Shown here: piece after piece, positions 1 to 7,062 of the stretch | How the letters are laid out: every line of letters begins with the position of its first letter | How positions within the stretch are numbered: position 1 is the first letter of the stretch | NCBI GenBank assembly: GCA_013151235.1 | Contig: JAADIO010000039.1 | Span: 1 to 52,232 of the forward strand | Length of the DNA: 52,232 nucleotides | Source: Deltaproteobacteria bacterium | GTDB taxonomy: Bacteria; CG2-30-53-67 | Reading direction: 5' to 3' | Made by a program: the position numbers and the translations under genes | The notes under the pieces: model-generated | What the model saw: the letters and a program-made list of their open reading frames with translations, nothing else | What the model was told of the DNA's origin: nothing | The model's database searches: none

Positions 1-33
1 AACTTCCCAATCCCACATCATTTAAGGTGGGGC

Positions 34-74
34 AGGAGTACTTTTTTTTCTTGACAACTGTCAACCATATCAGC
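34..74 (+). repeat. 41-bp end repeat, left arm
   Basis: This stretch is the exact reverse complement of the last 41 bases of the window (52192-52232). It contains an 8-T run followed by the short palindrome TTGACAACTGTCAA. Beyond the 41 bases both copies run into a MITE-like repeat, with similarity continuing after one mismatch. The exact cut at the right end of the window suggests that an assembly stopped at a repeat, but a genuine inverted repeat cannot be excluded. Confidence 0.85.
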
Positions 75-131
75 TTGTCGAAGGAAGCCGGCCGAAGGGT
101 CGAAGGGCTTCGACTTTTTACGAGACCATCA
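75..131 (-). repeat. MITE-like repeat, copy 1 (one half only)
   Basis: Bases 112-131 read, on the minus strand, TGATGGTCTCGTAAAAAGTC, which is the terminal repeat of the element seen complete at 21066-21200. The internal GTCGAAGGG-type motif is also present. The other half of the element is replaced by the 41-bp end repeat, so this copy is truncated or rearranged. Confidence 0.7.
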
Positions 132-273
132 AAGTTTACAGTCGTAAGGAGGCTTTCCGTGAGCAATGTACAAAGTTTAAACCACGCGGTGTGGGATTGC
201 AAGTATCACATGTGAATTCCGAATGGTCGATTCTCTCGGTGCGTCACCGTGTTAACGAACAGGCTCCCAAGGG

Positions 274-289
274 TTGCGAATTTTCGCAA
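274..289. promoter_or_regulatory. Inverted repeat upstream of the aldehyde dehydrogenase
   Basis: TTGCGAA and TTCGCAA are perfect 7-base inverted arms separated by two T residues. They lie 50 bases before the start codon at 339, a usual place for an operator. No convincing -35/-10 pair was found in 132-338, and no gene is supported there. The assignment as an operator is inference. Confidence 0.35.
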
Positions 290-338
290 TTATGGCATAG
301 TGTGTAGACTGGTAAAGAATTCGGAAAAGGAGTTTTAG

Positions 339-1703
339 ATGGCTATTCGATCGATCAATCCGGCGACGGGTGATGTGCTGGAGTCTTTTGAAGAATGGGA
401 GGAGGGGAAGGTTGCATCGACGCTTCACGATGTGGACCGGGCCTTTCAGTCCTGGCGGGAGACCTCTTTCGGTGAGCGGGCGGCCCTCATGAAGAAGGCG
501 GCCGAGGTGCTGCGGGGGAACGTAGAGGAATACGGGCGGATCATGTCCACGGAGATGGGCAAACCGATCGTTCAGGCCCGAGCCGAGGTGGAGAAGTGCG
601 CCTGGGTTTGTGAATATTATGCGGAGCACGCCGAAGGATTTCTGGCGGATGAGATCATTGAAACGGATGCCGACAGAAGTTATGTCCGTTTTGCTCCCCT
701 CGGTACGGTTCTTGCCGTCATGCCCTGGAACTTTCCTTTCTGGCAGGTCTTCCGTTTTGCCGCTCCCGCCCTGATGGCCGGGAACACGGGGGTGCTGAAA
801 CACTCCTCCAATGTTCCGGGATGTGCCCTGTCTATTGAAAAGGTTTTTCGGGAGGCCGGTTTCCCTGAAAATGTTTTTCGGAGTCTCCTGATCGGTCCTT
901 CCCGTGTCGAGGCCGTTATCGAAAGCCCCTTCGTCCGGGCCGTCACCTTGACCGGGAGCAGTGCCGCCGGTTCCAAGGTTGCGATGCAGGCCGGGCGTGT
1001 CCTGAAGAAGAGCGTTCTGGAATTAGGCGGAAGTGATCCTTTCATCGTTCTTGCCGATGCGGATCTGGAAGAAGCGGCCGGGATCGGGGTGAATGCCCGG
1101 TGCCTCAATTCCGGGCAGAGCTGTATCGCCGCAAAGCGGTTCATCGTCGTTGATTCCGTGCTGGACGATTTTCTTTCCCGCTTTCGGAAGAACATGGAGG
1201 CACTTGTCGTGGGCGATCCTTTAGGCGATGCGACGCAGGTCGGTCCCCAGGCAAGGGAGGATCTGATGCGCGATCTCCACGACCAGGTGGAACGGTCCGT
1301 TGCGCAGGGAGCGATGTTGATTACAGGCGGCAAGCCTCTCGAGCGGCCGGGGTACTTTTATCCTCCTACTCTTGTCTCGAATGTGAAGCCGGGGATGCCG
1401 GTCTTTGACGAGGAACTCTTCGGCCCGGTGGCGGCGGTGATTTCCGTTGCGGATGAGGAAGAGGCGGTGATGCGGGCGAACCAGACCTGTTATGGGTTAG
1501 GCGCCTCGATCTGGACGAAGGATCCCGTCCGGGGGGAACGGCTTGCCCGGAGGATTGAAGCAGGCGCCGTTTTTATCAATGGGATGGTGGCCTCCGACCC
1601 GAGACTTCCCTTCGGCGGGATCAAGGCCTCGGGCTACGGCCGGGAACTCTCCCGTTACGGGATCAAGGAATTCGTGAACATCCAGACGGTGTGGGTGAAG
1701 TGA
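339..1703 (+). CDS. NAD(P)-dependent aldehyde dehydrogenase, succinate-semialdehyde dehydrogenase-like
   Basis: This 454-residue soluble enzyme of the aldehyde dehydrogenase superfamily would oxidise an aldehyde to the acid with NAD(P)+. Visible family features are the NFPFWQ segment of the cofactor domain, the TGSSAAGS glycine motif, the LELGGSDPF motif with the general-base glutamate, and NSGQSC with the catalytic cysteine. The length and the opening residues AIRSINPATG resemble the short Sad/YneI group of succinate-semialdehyde dehydrogenases rather than the longer betaine-aldehyde type. The ATG is preceded by AAAAGGAG at good spacing. It stands alone between the end repeat and hicBA, so context says nothing about its substrate. 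The family is secure; the substrate is not. Confidence 0.85.
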   Translation: MAIRSINPATGDVLESFEEWEEGKVASTLHDVDRAFQSWRETSFGERAALMKKAAEVLRGNVEEYGRIMSTEMGKPIVQARAEVEKCAWVCEYYAEHAEGFLADEIIETDADRSYVRFAPLGTVLAVMPWNFPFWQVFRFAAPALMAGNTGVLKHSSNVPGCALSIEKVFREAGFPENVFRSLLIGPSRVEAVIESPFVRAVTLTGSSAAGSKVAMQAGRVLKKSVLELGGSDPFIVLADADLEEAAGIGVNARCLNSGQSCIAAKRFIVVDSVLDDFLSRFRKNMEALVVGDPLGDATQVGPQAREDLMRDLHDQVERSVAQGAMLITGGKPLERPGYFYPPTLVSNVKPGMPVFDEELFGPVAAVISVADEEEAVMRANQTCYGLGASIWTKDPVRGERLARRIEAGAVFINGMVASDPRLPFGGIKASGYGRELSRYGIKEFVNIQTVWVK

Positions 1704-1747
1704 AAAAAGAGGGTCTTTCTGAATCCTGCCGCTATACGTAAAGTTTG

Positions 1748-1776
1748 TTGACTTCAAGGATCTCTTCTGATACTTT
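1748..1776 (+). promoter_or_regulatory. Candidate sigma-70 promoter of hicBA
   Basis: TTGACT (1748-1753) and TACTTT (1771-1776) are separated by 17 bases. They lie about 36 bases upstream of the hicB start codon, with no other gene in between. This is a motif match only. Confidence 0.4.
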
Positions 1777-1811
1777 GCGTGTATAAATTGTGCTGATACT
1801 TGGAGGTGGAC

Positions 1812-2024
1812 ATGAAATTTCGTGTCATTGTTGAACAAGATGAAGATGGCGTTTTTGTTGCCGAATGTCCGACTTTGCCGGGATGTGTATCACAGGGGGC
1901 CACTTATCGGGAAGCTGTGCTGAATATCTCTGAGGCAATCAAGGGCTATCTGGAGAGCCTGAAAAAACACAATGACCCCATTCCTCCTCCGATTTATGAA
2001 GAAATCATTGAGGTCAATGTATGA
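1812..2024 (+). CDS. hicB: HicB-like antitoxin
   Basis: A 70-residue protein of the HicB/UPF0150 fold. It opens with a beta-strand pattern (KFRVIVEQDEDG), continues with the family signature ECPTLPGCVSQG, and has a helical stretch containing REAVLNISEAIKGYLE. It would bind and neutralise the HicA ribonuclease. The ATG at 1812 is chosen over an in-frame TTG at 1800 because GGAGG sits at the right distance before 1812. No separate DNA-binding domain is visible, so this is the short single-domain form. Its last codons overlap the hicA start (ATGA), giving the antitoxin-first order. Confidence 0.85.
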   Translation: MKFRVIVEQDEDGVFVAECPTLPGCVSQGATYREAVLNISEAIKGYLESLKKHNDPIPPPIYEEIIEVNV

Positions 2025-2248
2025 CAAGACTTCCGGTCATTTCCGGCAAGGAAGCTGTCAGGGCATTTTCAAGAATTGGATATCAGGTTGACCATCAGAC
2101 AGGAAGCCACATTATCTTAAGGCGAGAGTCCCCTCCTTTTCGACGACTTACAATCCCCAATCATAAAGAACTTGCGAAAGGTACTTTTCGTGCGCTTTTA
2201 CGGCAAGCTGGAATCAGCGTGAAGGAGTTTCGTGATCTTCTTGGATAG
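2021..2248 (+). CDS. hicA: HicA-like mRNA interferase toxin
   Basis: A 75-residue double-stranded-RNA-binding-fold protein typical of HicA toxins, which cleave mRNA. The family pattern is clear: SGKEAVRAFSRIGYQV, then GSHIIL with the catalytic histidine at residue 30, then TIPNHKELAKGTFRALLRQAGIS. It overlaps hicB by four bases, so the two are translated together. The length is normal and the active-site histidine is present, so the toxin looks intact. Confidence 0.88.
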   Translation: MTRLPVISGKEAVRAFSRIGYQVDHQTGSHIILRRESPPFRRLTIPNHKELAKGTFRALLRQAGISVKEFRDLLG

Positions 2249-2387
2249 AATCCTCCGTTCTTCATGGCTTGCTGAAGATCTTCCGGTGGAGTTTTTTCCG
2301 GTGGTTGGGAAGTAACCTTCGGTTTTCCTTTCTGCACGAGGCTGCTTCGCCGCAGCCGGAAGGGATTGTGGAGAACGCTCATATTAT

Positions 2388-2421
2388 AAAAGCCCGGTCG
2401 GAAAATTCCGGCCGGGCTTTT
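2388..2421. terminator. Bidirectional Rho-independent terminator
   Basis: An 11-bp GC-rich stem (AGCCCGGTCGG with CCGGCCGGGCT, one wobble) closes a six-base loop and is flanked by A residues on the left and T residues on the right. It lies between the converging hicA and porin genes and can serve both strands. Confidence 0.85.
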
Positions 2422-2452
2422 GGTTGGGGGGGGGTACAACTCTGTCGGTTGA

Positions 2453-3526
2453 TTAAAAACTGACCTGGAACTGGGCCAGCACGACGTTATCCTTGTATCC
2501 GCCGGTTACCTTCGTGTTCCATTCGTCTCCGCCGGTAAAAACGTAGTTCAACTGGATCCTCGCGCTCTCCTTCTTTTTCGGGAGGAGGTAGATGTTCAAA
2601 CCGACGAAAGTGTTGGTCAGGTTGGTATCGTTCAGATCTTCCTTTCCGGAGTAGTAGCGGACGACCCCTTCCAGCATCGGGGTGAACCGGTAGCCTGCAT
2701 GCAGATACCAGACCTTCTGGTCTTTGTCCTTCGTTCCCTTAAGATTGGAGCCGTCGATATATTCCCCTTTCAGTGTCAGGTGCTGGATATGGTAGGCGGC
2801 TGCGGCGTCCCAGACCTTGTAATCTTCGGTGTTCGCTCCGCCGGCGTTCTGACTCTTGCCGAAGGATGCTTCGGCGTGGAGGGTTTTTCCCATGTCGTAA
2901 TGAATCCGGGCCGCATAGGCTGCGTCATCCCCCTTGGTGCCGGCGGAAACCACGGAACTTCGCGTCGTCGGGTTGAAATAGCCGATATCGTAACCGAGCC
3001 CGGTGCCGCCGATATTCCGGCCGCTCAGCATGGCGCCGAGGGAACGCTCCAGGACCAGTTTCTTTTCCATGCCCCGCTTTGTGATGTCGAGTTTTTTCCC
3101 GGAGATGTTGAAGTCCATCCCCACGGGTGTCTTGAACATCCCGACCTGGACCTTTGCGGCCTTGTTGAACTTGTAACCCACAACGGCGTCCTTGATGATT
3201 TGCGGCAGGAGGCCGACGTTTGAACTGTCCGTTTTGTTGAAGTCAACCTGGAGTTTACTGAAGACCTTCCCCCATTTCACCTTGTAACCAAGACGAACCC
3301 GGTCGGCGCCGAACCGAAGGCCGTTGTCGGTGTTGGTCTCTTTTTTCATGAGTCCGTCCCCGGTCTCGGCCGTCATCTGGGAGAATCCGAAGAGGTTGAG
3401 TTTAAGCGTCCGGCCTGCGACGTCTTTCTTGAAGATTCCTACGGCTCCGGCTCTCCCGGGCGCCGTGGCCATGACAAAGAACCCAACGATCATCCATATT
3501 CCTGCGGTGGTAAGAAGTTTTTTCAA
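2453..3526 (-). CDS. Outer-membrane porin (phosphate-selective porin O/P-like)
   Basis: A 357-residue secreted protein with a classic signal peptide (residues 1 to about 28, two lysines then a hydrophobic core ending in AGA). The mature part alternates polar and hydrophobic residues in beta-strand fashion, with many aromatic girdle residues. It ends in phenylalanine (QFQVSF), the usual insertion signal of outer-membrane barrels. The overall pattern resembles the phosphate-selective porin O/P family; the solute is unknown. An AGGCATG-type sigma-54 promoter on the same strand (3688-3703) matches promoters in front of the sox and permease operons. I therefore infer a role in uptake of a sulfur anion. 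Confidence 0.75.
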   Translation of the reverse strand: MKKLLTTAGIWMIVGFFVMATAPGRAGAVGIFKKDVAGRTLKLNLFGFSQMTAETGDGLMKKETNTDNGLRFGADRVRLGYKVKWGKVFSKLQVDFNKTDSSNVGLLPQIIKDAVVGYKFNKAAKVQVGMFKTPVGMDFNISGKKLDITKRGMEKKLVLERSLGAMLSGRNIGGTGLGYDIGYFNPTTRSSVVSAGTKGDDAAYAARIHYDMGKTLHAEASFGKSQNAGGANTEDYKVWDAAAAYHIQHLTLKGEYIDGSNLKGTKDKDQKVWYLHAGYRFTPMLEGVVRYYSGKEDLNDTNLTNTFVGLNIYLLPKKKESARIQLNYVFTGGDEWNTKVTGGYKDNVVLAQFQVSF

Positions 3527-3687
3527 TGTTGCGCCTCCTTTCGTACAATTTCCGTTTGTGATGCTCTAAACATTGCGAATCGGAATGCTTGGCCTGTAAC
3601 TCGTAGAGAGCATCAGGACTTAAGGTTGCTTTTTATCACCTCCCCCATGATGAAGTGTGTAGGATGTTTTGTGGTAATGTACGGTAC

Positions 3688-3703
3688 AGCAAAAAACATG
3701 CCT
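3688..3703 (-). promoter_or_regulatory. Sigma-54 promoter of the porin gene
   Basis: Read on the minus strand the sequence is AGGCATGTTTTTTGCT. GG and GC are separated by exactly 10 bases, as in the sigma-54 consensus TGGCAC-N5-TTGC. The predicted transcript start is near 3677, giving a leader of about 150 bases. It matches the motifs at 4164 and 13523 closely. Confidence 0.65.
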
Positions 3704-3773
3704 GTTTTTCTTGGTCTTCTTGTCGGTCGGACCGGCGGAAATGGACATAACAGAACAATTTTCCTGATCGGCA

Positions 3774-3789
3774 TGTTCAGGAATGTACA
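3774..3789. promoter_or_regulatory. Candidate activator binding site upstream of the porin promoter
   Basis: TGTTCA-GGAA-TGTACA is an imperfect inverted repeat. Its reverse complement, TGTACATTCCTGAACA, is nearly identical to the site at 13443-13458. It lies about 97-112 bases upstream of the predicted transcript start, a normal enhancer distance for a sigma-54 activator. Confidence 0.5.
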
Positions 3790-4119
3790 GTTTTTTGTTT
3801 TGATCGAGGCCTCATTGTTGATGTTTTCTGAGTGAAGGTCTGACTTCACCGGAGCGGATTCCCGCTTTCGTTTGATTCATGCTTTTGTCGATGGTTCAAA
3901 CATCCAGGGTTTTCGGGGTTTGCCCTTGTGCTGTACGGAGCATACGATTCCGACGGCGCAACGAGCATCCTGATTGTGTTGTATGTCGGTGCAGATCGTT
4001 TGCCTGCGTGTAACAGGGGTTGTGAATGGAAGCCCGGTTTTGTCTTTGTTCTCCGTCCATCCCGTTCCGCAAGAGGAGCATCATGAACGCACGTTTCCGT
4101 ACAGTTGAATCATACGGGG

Positions 4120-4155
4120 TGTCCGGAAATGTACATTCTTGTCCTGAATTGTCCA
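4120..4155. promoter_or_regulatory. Four TGTnCn half-sites at 10-bp period upstream of sox
   Basis: TGTCCG, TGTACA, TGTCCT and TGTCCA start at 4120, 4130, 4140 and 4150. They are on the same face of the helix and end just before the -24 element of the promoter at 4164. The half-site resembles those at 3774 and 13443. The position is closer to the promoter than usual for an enhancer, so the array may act differently. Confidence 0.5.
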
Positions 4156-4163
4156 TGAATAAT

Positions 4164-4179
4164 AGGCATGTGCTTTGCA
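4164..4179 (+). promoter_or_regulatory. Sigma-54 promoter of the sox operon
   Basis: AGGCATGTGCTTTGCA has GG (4165-4166) and GC (4177-4178) separated by 10 bases. The predicted transcript start is near 4190, only two bases before the best start codon of the first gene. That would make this gene nearly leaderless and is a weak point of the call. Confidence 0.55.
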
Positions 4180-4191
4180 TATTCCCTCTTT

Positions 4192-4623
4192 ATGAAATGC
4201 TCTCATTTGATTGCTCTTATCGTGTTGGTGATGTCGTCCTTGGTAATGACCTCGGGTGTTTTTGCCGAGGCTCCGATCAAGATGCTTTTTTTCTATCAGA
4301 ATGGATGCCGCTGGTGTATGCAGATGGAAGAAATCCTTCATGAGCCGGATATGGAGGGTCTTCTTTCACGACGTATACAGGTGATCCGGATTAATGTTCA
4401 GGGGCGGGAAAAAACTTCTGTTCTTGGAAAGGAGGGGAGGGATCTGGCACAGGAGTTTCACGTTTATGGAACCCCCACAATCATCCTGGTCGGAGGTGGA
4501 GAGAAAGAACTTCTAAGAATTCCGGGTGCTCTGTCGAAGAAGGATTTTCTGGACCTTGTCTGTCGATATCTTCCGGATATGGGGAAGAAGACCGGTTGTG
4601 GGAAAAAAAACGGGACATTATAG
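4192..4623 (+). CDS. Periplasmic thioredoxin-fold protein of the sox operon (SoxW/SoxS-like)
   Basis: A 143-residue exported thioredoxin-like protein. Residues 1-25 form a signal peptide; the redox motif CRWC is at 39-42, and YGTPT carries the cis-proline opposite the active site. In Sox systems such proteins keep the SoxY cysteine reduced, so the same role is likely here. An in-frame ATG at 4168 falls inside the sigma-54 promoter motif and would spoil the signal peptide, so 4192 is preferred, although no good ribosome binding site precedes it. It is the first gene of the soxXYZAB operon. Confidence 0.75.
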   Translation: MKCSHLIALIVLVMSSLVMTSGVFAEAPIKMLFFYQNGCRWCMQMEEILHEPDMEGLLSRRIQVIRINVQGREKTSVLGKEGRDLAQEFHVYGTPTIILVGGGEKELLRIPGALSKKDFLDLVCRYLPDMGKKTGCGKKNGTL

Positions 4624-4673
4624 TGTTAAAATAGGATTCTTGATGTTAACGGACGTGGGAAAGGAGAAGCTTT

Positions 4674-5060
4674 ATGGATGTAAGGGAGAAGGTTTTGTTC
4701 AAGGGGTTTTTCGGGGTGTTGGCAGGAGTCGTGATCCTCTCGGTCATCTTCGCAGCGCCGATTTGGGCTCATGCCGGGAATGCCGGGAACGGAGAGAAGA
4801 TTGTAAAGACCCGGAAGCTGGGAAACTGTATTTCCTGCCATTACCTTCCCGGTGTTGAATCGCCGGGGGATATCGGACCGAGCCTGGTGGATGTGATGCG
4901 GGGATTTACGAAGGCGGACCGCAAGGTAGTTAGACAGTGGGTCCGGGATGCCCGGAGATTCAATCCCGACACGATTATGCCGCCTTTTGGTCCCAACAAG
5001 CTGTTGACGCCTGAACAGATTGATGATGTGGTTGAATATCTTTTCACCTTGAAAAAATAG
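4674..5060 (+). CDS. soxX: SoxX, monoheme c-type cytochrome subunit
   Basis: A 128-residue exported cytochrome. An N-terminal hydrophobic segment (about residues 10-32) ends in a signal-peptidase-like site. The heme motif CISCH is at residues 52-56 and the probable methionine ligand is in MPPFGPNKLL. SoxX pairs with SoxA to attach thiosulfate oxidatively to the SoxY cysteine. AAGGAG precedes the ATG at good spacing. It lies directly before soxY in the usual soxXYZAB order. Size and motifs match the family. Confidence 0.9.
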   Translation: MDVREKVLFKGFFGVLAGVVILSVIFAAPIWAHAGNAGNGEKIVKTRKLGNCISCHYLPGVESPGDIGPSLVDVMRGFTKADRKVVRQWVRDARRFNPDTIMPPFGPNKLLTPEQIDDVVEYLFTLKK

Positions 5061-5144
5061 CTGTGGAAGAATGAGGGGGGGAGGACGAGTTGCGTCCAAA
5101 ACTCAGGAACATTCACAATCTTTAAACGAGTAAGGAGATCAGCA

Positions 5145-5669
5145 ATGAAAGAAAAGGGTCAAACGTTGTCGAGAAGAGAATTCCTGACGAAAACCGGCTT
5201 TGCATCGGTTGCTCTTCTTACGGTCGGCACTCTTGGTTCCGTCATTCCCGTCCGTAAGGAAAGTCTTGCCTCTTGGATCGCTCCGCGTGATGCTGCAGCG
5301 ATGGCGTTGAAAGATGTCAACGAGGAACTGAAGGCAACCTTTGGGAACCGGAAGATCGAGCTGTCCCATGTGACCATGAAGGCCCCCATTATTGCGGAAA
5401 ACGGCGGCGTGGTACCAATCAACATTTCTTCAGATCTGCCGATGAAGCCGGGGAACTATGTAAAGAAGATTTATGTCTATGTGGATAAAAATTATGATCC
5501 CTATGTCGGTAGTGTCGATCTGACTCCGGCGAATGGGAAGGCCGCCTTTTCACTCCGGATCAAGATGCGGAAGACCTCTCAGGTGCGTGCGATCCTGGAG
5601 ACGAGTCAGGGTAAGCTTTATGCTGCGGTGAAGACCGTTAAGGTAACGATCGGTGGGTGTGGCGGTTGA
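5145..5669 (+). CDS. soxY: SoxY, sulfur-carrier subunit
   Basis: A 174-residue carrier protein. It begins with a twin-arginine signal (SRREFL followed by a hydrophobic stretch), as expected for SoxY exported with SoxZ. The defining C-terminal swinging arm GGCGG is intact, with Cys172 as the point where thiosulfate is bound. TAAGGAG precedes the ATG. The neighbouring SoxZ lacks a signal peptide and would be carried out with SoxY. The family assignment is firm. Confidence 0.95.
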   Translation: MKEKGQTLSRREFLTKTGFASVALLTVGTLGSVIPVRKESLASWIAPRDAAAMALKDVNEELKATFGNRKIELSHVTMKAPIIAENGGVVPINISSDLPMKPGNYVKKIYVYVDKNYDPYVGSVDLTPANGKAAFSLRIKMRKTSQVRAILETSQGKLYAAVKTVKVTIGGCGG

Positions 5670-5758
5670 TTTTCCATTCCCTCATCGGAGGATTGTCACG
5701 GGCTGCAGGAACGACTATAAACCATCGTTGAAATGAGAAAGAAATAAGGAGAATAACA

Positions 5759-6094
5759 ATGCCTAAAGGAGTGGGAAAGATCAAAATCAGATTGCCCAGA
5801 ACCGTGAAAAGAGGCCAGGTGATTGCAGTGAAGGCGCTGATTACGCATCCCATGGAGACGGGGTTCAGGAAAAACAAGAAGACCAAGAAAAAGATTCCGG
5901 CTTATTATATCAATGATGTGAGCGTTTTTTACGGGGGCCGACTCGTCACGCATTCGGACTGGACGATTGCCGTCAGCACGAATCCTTTCATCACCTTCTA
6001 TCTGAAAGCGGACAAGACGGCGCCGTTGAAGATTGTCTGGAAGGATAACAAAGGCGGGGTTTTTGAGAAGACCGTACAGATTATACCCCGGTAG
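5759..6094 (+). CDS. soxZ: SoxZ, partner of the sulfur carrier
   Basis: A 111-residue beta-sandwich protein without a signal peptide, directly after soxY. Family features are the opening VGKIKIRLP, the segment ALITHPMETGFR, and ending strands rich in threonine and lysine (KIVWKDNKGGVFEKTVQI). SoxZ forms the SoxYZ heterodimer that carries the sulfur substrate through the cycle. AAGGAG precedes the ATG. Confidence 0.95.
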   Translation: MPKGVGKIKIRLPRTVKRGQVIAVKALITHPMETGFRKNKKTKKKIPAYYINDVSVFYGGRLVTHSDWTIAVSTNPFITFYLKADKTAPLKIVWKDNKGGVFEKTVQIIPR

Positions 6095-6143
6095 ATTGTG
6101 TGTCCGAATATTCCTATCCAACTGAGTGGGAGGTAATGGGAAA

Positions 6144-7001
6144 ATGCAAAATAAGATATCGATTCTGTTGAATATGATGGCCGTCTTTACCGGAGTCGTT
6201 CTGGTTCTGGGAATTCTGAATTCCTGTGCAGGCACCCGGGAAGCAACACACTCCGGTGGTACGGTTGTCAAAGAGTTTACACCGAGCATGTCTTTCGAAG
6301 AGTATCAGAAACGTTATAATGAGTACTACGGGGATGCAACTGCGCAGATGGCCGAGGAGGGAAATCCGGCGGAATTTCTCCTGGATGACGGCAAGGATCT
6401 TGCTAATACCGTGGCCGGGACCAAAGGGAAGTCGTGTGCAAGCTGTCATGGAAAGGATGCTGTAAAGCTGAAAGGGGTGGCCGCGACCTTCCCGAAGTAC
6501 AATGCCGATCTCAAAGGAATTATGACTCTTCCCCTACAGATTAATCTTTGCCGGAAGAATGCGATGGGCGCCGAGCCCCTGAAATACGAATCCTATGATC
6601 AACTTTCTCTGACCATGTATATCCGGTCCCTCTCCAACGGGATGCCGATTCATGTTTCTATCGACGGCCCGGCCCGTCCTTTTTATGAAAAGGGCAAGGC
6701 CTTTTATTACAAGCGGCAGGGGCAGTGGAATTTCAGCTGTGCCATCTGTCATGTTAAATATGCCGGTTACCGGGCGCGGGCGAACCTGCTCTCGAATAAC
6801 AAACACCATGTTGATCACTGGCCCTGCTATCGGCTCAAATGGGGCAAAACCGGGTCTTTGCATAGGCGGTTTCGGGGCTGTATGAAGAACATGCGTGCCA
6901 AACCGCTGGCCTATCAGAGCGAAGACTATCGGAACATGGAACTCTATCTGACCCACATTGCCAACGGAGAGCCGATCCAGGTGCCCGGGATGAGAATGTA
7001 A
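6144..7001 (+). CDS. soxA: SoxA, diheme c-type cytochrome subunit
   Basis: A 285-residue cytochrome that with SoxX joins thiosulfate to SoxY. Two heme motifs are seen, CASCH (98-102) and CAICH (199-203). Cysteines 136 and 246 are in the positions where SoxA uses cysteine as distal heme ligand; the second lies in the characteristic GCMKNMRA segment. The ATG at 6144 is chosen over a GTG at 6126 because GGAGGT sits nine bases before it. The N-terminal hydrophobic segment ends in LNSC, a possible lipobox, so the protein may be lipid-anchored, which would be unusual for SoxA. Confidence 0.92.
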   Translation: MQNKISILLNMMAVFTGVVLVLGILNSCAGTREATHSGGTVVKEFTPSMSFEEYQKRYNEYYGDATAQMAEEGNPAEFLLDDGKDLANTVAGTKGKSCASCHGKDAVKLKGVAATFPKYNADLKGIMTLPLQINLCRKNAMGAEPLKYESYDQLSLTMYIRSLSNGMPIHVSIDGPARPFYEKGKAFYYKRQGQWNFSCAICHVKYAGYRARANLLSNNKHHVDHWPCYRLKWGKTGSLHRRFRGCMKNMRAKPLAYQSEDYRNMELYLTHIANGEPIQVPGMRM

Positions 7002-7062
7002 GGTATCATGGGGGGAGTCCGCCGCAATCAACCGGGGATAGGATTTTCAGAAGGAGTGAATA

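Larger units (their letters stand above)
3527..4191. other. Long regulatory intergenic region between porin and sox operon
   Basis: No open reading frame here has a credible start, composition or family resemblance. The region is AT-rich compared with its neighbours. It contains two divergent sigma-54-type promoters and several TGTnCA half-sites, which are annotated separately. It is best read as a shared control region for the leftward porin and the rightward sox operon. Confidence 0.7.

Noticed and set aside
290-307. Possible sigma-54 promoter (TGGCAT) before the aldehyde dehydrogenase
   Set aside because: After ten bases the -12 element reads AG instead of GC, so the essential dinucleotide is missing.
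252-1838. Long minus-strand open frames opposite the aldehyde dehydrogenase
   Set aside because: They have no ribosome binding sites or family resemblance, and the plus-strand gene explains the open frames through its GC-rich third positions.
3626-3835. Small open frame in the porin-sox intergenic region
   Set aside because: It runs across the porin promoter motif and activator site, has no ribosome binding site and odd composition.
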